From Erythrobacter sp. UBA3075 (lineage in GTDB: Bacteria; Pseudomonadota; Alphaproteobacteria; Sphingomonadales; Sphingomonadaceae), in assembly GCA_002367375.1 (NCBI GenBank), contig DFBR01000132.1:1-7668 (forward strand): DNA of 7,668 nucleotides, in the 5' to 3' direction. The position numbers and the translations under genes are program-made. Position 1 is the first letter of the stretch. Each line of letters opens with the position of its first letter. This document shows, piece by piece, positions 6,401 to 7,668 of the stretch. The notes below the pieces were generated by a model. That model was not told the DNA's origin, searched no databases, and worked only from the letters and a program-made list of their open reading frames with translations.

Positions 6401-7668
6401 GGCAGCACCTCCTCAAGCGCGGAGGCAAGGGATTCGATATCCTCCAGGCTGGCGGTCTCGGTCACGGTGACCAGCAGGCCGCTTTTGAGCCCGTCGACAT
6501 CGGGGAACAGCTTGCCCAGACCGACGCCGCCCAGCACGCCCCTGTCAGCGAGATCACGCACGATCTGGCGCGCGTCCGTTCCCAGCATCAGCGTAAATTC
6601 GTTGAAGAAGTTTTCGTTCAGCACACTGACGCCGGGCACGCGTGCCAGCCGCTCTGCCGCGATGCAGGCGAGGCGGTGGTTCTCTGCTGCCAGCGCCGTG
6701 ATGCCCTTTGCACCGAGCAAGGTCATGTGGATGGAGAAGGCCAGCGCGCACAGCCCGCTATTGGTGCAGATGTTGCTCGTCGCCTTTTCGCGGCGGATGT
6801 GCTGTTCGCGGGTGGAGAGCGTCAGCACGAAGCCGCGCTTGCCATCGGCATCCACTGTCTCACCGCACAGACGGCCCGGCATCTGCCGCACCAGCTTGGG
6901 ATCGGTGATGGCGAACAGGCCGAGATATGGCCCGCCAAATTGCAGCCCAACGCCCAGCGCCTGACCTTCGCCAACCACGATATCCGCGCCCAGATTGCCC
7001 GGAGCCTCCAGCGCGCCGAGCGCCACCGGTTCTGTGTTTACAACAATCAGCTTCGCGCCCTTTTCGTGCGCGGCATCTGCGATACGTTGCAGATCGGGGA
7101 TGCGCCCGAGAATATCGGGATATTGCACCACCACGCTGGCGGTGTTGTCGTCAATCCGCGCGATGAGGCCGTCATCGTCGGGAAGGGCGGTAAGGCTGGG
7201 ATCGGCTCCGGCAATCTCATCCTCGGTAAACTTCGCCATGGTGCGCACGACCTGCGCGTAATGCGGATGCAATGCGCCCGACAGCACGACGCGCTTCTTG
7301 CGCGTGACGCGCCCGGCCATCGCCACCGCTTCCCAGCACGCGGTCGAGCCATCATACATGGAGGCATTGGCCACCGCGCAGCCATACAGCCGCGCAACCT
7401 GCGACTGGAATTCGAACAACATCTGCAACGTGCCCTGCGCGATTTCCGGCTGGTAGGGCGTGTAGGCGGTCAGGAATTCGCCGCGCTGGATCAAATGATC
7501 GACCGATGCTGGGACGTGATGGCGATAGGCTCCGGCACCAATAAAGAACGGCGCGTCAGCTGCGGCGAGGTTCTTCTTGGAAAGCTGCCGCATATGCTTT
7601 TCGACCGCCATTTCGGTGGCGTGGAGCGGCAGGCCCTCGACGGGTCCGTCGAGATAAAGGTCGGACGG
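6397..7668 (-). CDS. gcvPA: Glycine dehydrogenase (decarboxylating) subunit 1 (5' partial)
   Basis: This is the partner subunit of GcvPB; together they form the P-protein of the glycine cleavage system. The reading frame is open to the window edge. Nineteen codons before the Met at 7611 read PSDLYLDGPVEGLPLHATE and match the N-terminal region of the family, so that Met is internal. The 423 visible residues lack only about 25-30 from the usual length near 450. Numbered from the internal Met, signatures are PFFIGAGAYRHHVPA (21-35), YTPYQPEIAQGTLQ (50-63), NASMYDGST (82-90), VVGEGQALGVGLQFGGPYLG (212-231), and the MPGR...GET and LSTREQHIRREKATSNICTN elements (244-284). The subunit has no PLP lysine, as expected of the alpha half. 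Its TGA overlaps the gcvPB ATG. Confidence 0.96.
   Translation of the reverse strand, partial: PSDLYLDGPVEGLPLHATEMAVEKHMRQLSKKNLAAADAPFFIGAGAYRHHVPASVDHLIQRGEFLTAYTPYQPEIAQGTLQMLFEFQSQVARLYGCAVANASMYDGSTACWEAVAMAGRVTRKKRVVLSGALHPHYAQVVRTMAKFTEDEIAGADPSLTALPDDDGLIARIDDNTASVVVQYPDILGRIPDLQRIADAAHEKGAKLIVVNTEPVALGALEAPGNLGADIVVGEGQALGVGLQFGGPYLGLFAITDPKLVRQMPGRLCGETVDADGKRGFVLTLSTREQHIRREKATSNICTNSGLCALAFSIHMTLLGAKGITALAAENHRLACIAAERLARVPGVSVLNENFFNEFTLMLGTDARQIVRDLADRGVLGGVGLGKLFPDVDGLKSGLLVTVTETASLEDIESLASALEEVLP
6407..6415 (-). promoter_or_regulatory. Strong Shine-Dalgarno of gcvPB inside the gcvPA end
   Basis: GAGGAGGTG on the minus strand is close to a perfect anti-16S match and lies six bases upstream of the gcvPB ATG, within the last codons of gcvPA. 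It allows both re-initiation after gcvPA and independent loading of ribosomes. Confidence 0.8.

Noticed and set aside
6233..6964. 243-codon open frame on the plus strand
   Set aside because: It spans the gcvPB/gcvPA junction antisense and is Ser/Arg-rich with no recognisable domain.
7609..7611. ATG at 7611 as the true start of gcvPA
   Set aside because: The 19 upstream codons continue the family's N-terminal sequence without a stop, so the start lies beyond 7668.
1..7668. tRNA, rRNA, CRISPR, insertion sequence or riboswitch
   Set aside because: No cloverleaf, repeat-spacer array, transposase or conserved riboswitch was seen. A glycine riboswitch, if present, would lie upstream of the first gcv gene, outside the window.

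Overview
The window is chromosomal DNA from a GC-rich proteobacterium. The gene types, the split glycine decarboxylase and the protein style suggest an alphaproteobacterium, most likely Sphingomonadales (Erythrobacter/Altererythrobacter-like). That placement comes from protein recognition and has not been tested by a search. No mobile element, CRISPR array, tRNA or rRNA is visible. Coding density is very high, and no non-coding stretch exceeds about 100 bases.

Layout. Positions 1-3037 (+ strand) hold a sugar-use pair: the 3' two-thirds of a glycoside hydrolase family 3 beta-glucosidase of the ExoP type (its 5' end lies outside the window), then, after 64 bases, a complete major facilitator sugar transporter of the FucP/GluP type. 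Positions 3057-3094 hold a perfect 14-bp hairpin flanked by A and T runs. It sits between convergent genes and can serve as a terminator in both directions. Positions 3113-4735 (- strand) hold a complete exported caspase-family (C14) protein: signal peptide, two tandem PPC-type beta-sandwich domains, a caspase-like domain with an intact His/Cys dyad, and an EF-hand-like loop. Positions 4832-7668 (- strand) hold gcvPB and most of gcvPA, the two halves of the glycine cleavage system P-protein. They overlap by four bases (ATGA), and the gcvPA 5' end runs off the right edge.

How the genes work together. The hydrolase probably releases glucose from beta-glucans or cellodextrins outside the inner membrane, and the transporter would then import the released hexose. 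GcvPA and GcvPB form one PLP enzyme that decarboxylates glycine. With GcvT, GcvH and lipoamide dehydrogenase (not in the window) it feeds one-carbon units to tetrahydrofolate. The caspase-like gene lies 96 bases downstream of gcvPB on the same strand. It has its own Shine-Dalgarno sequence and no evident functional link to glycine catabolism.

Most of the window is ordinary metabolism. The one protein whose biology is really open is the exported PPC-PPC-caspase protein. I found no convincing multi-gene novel system.
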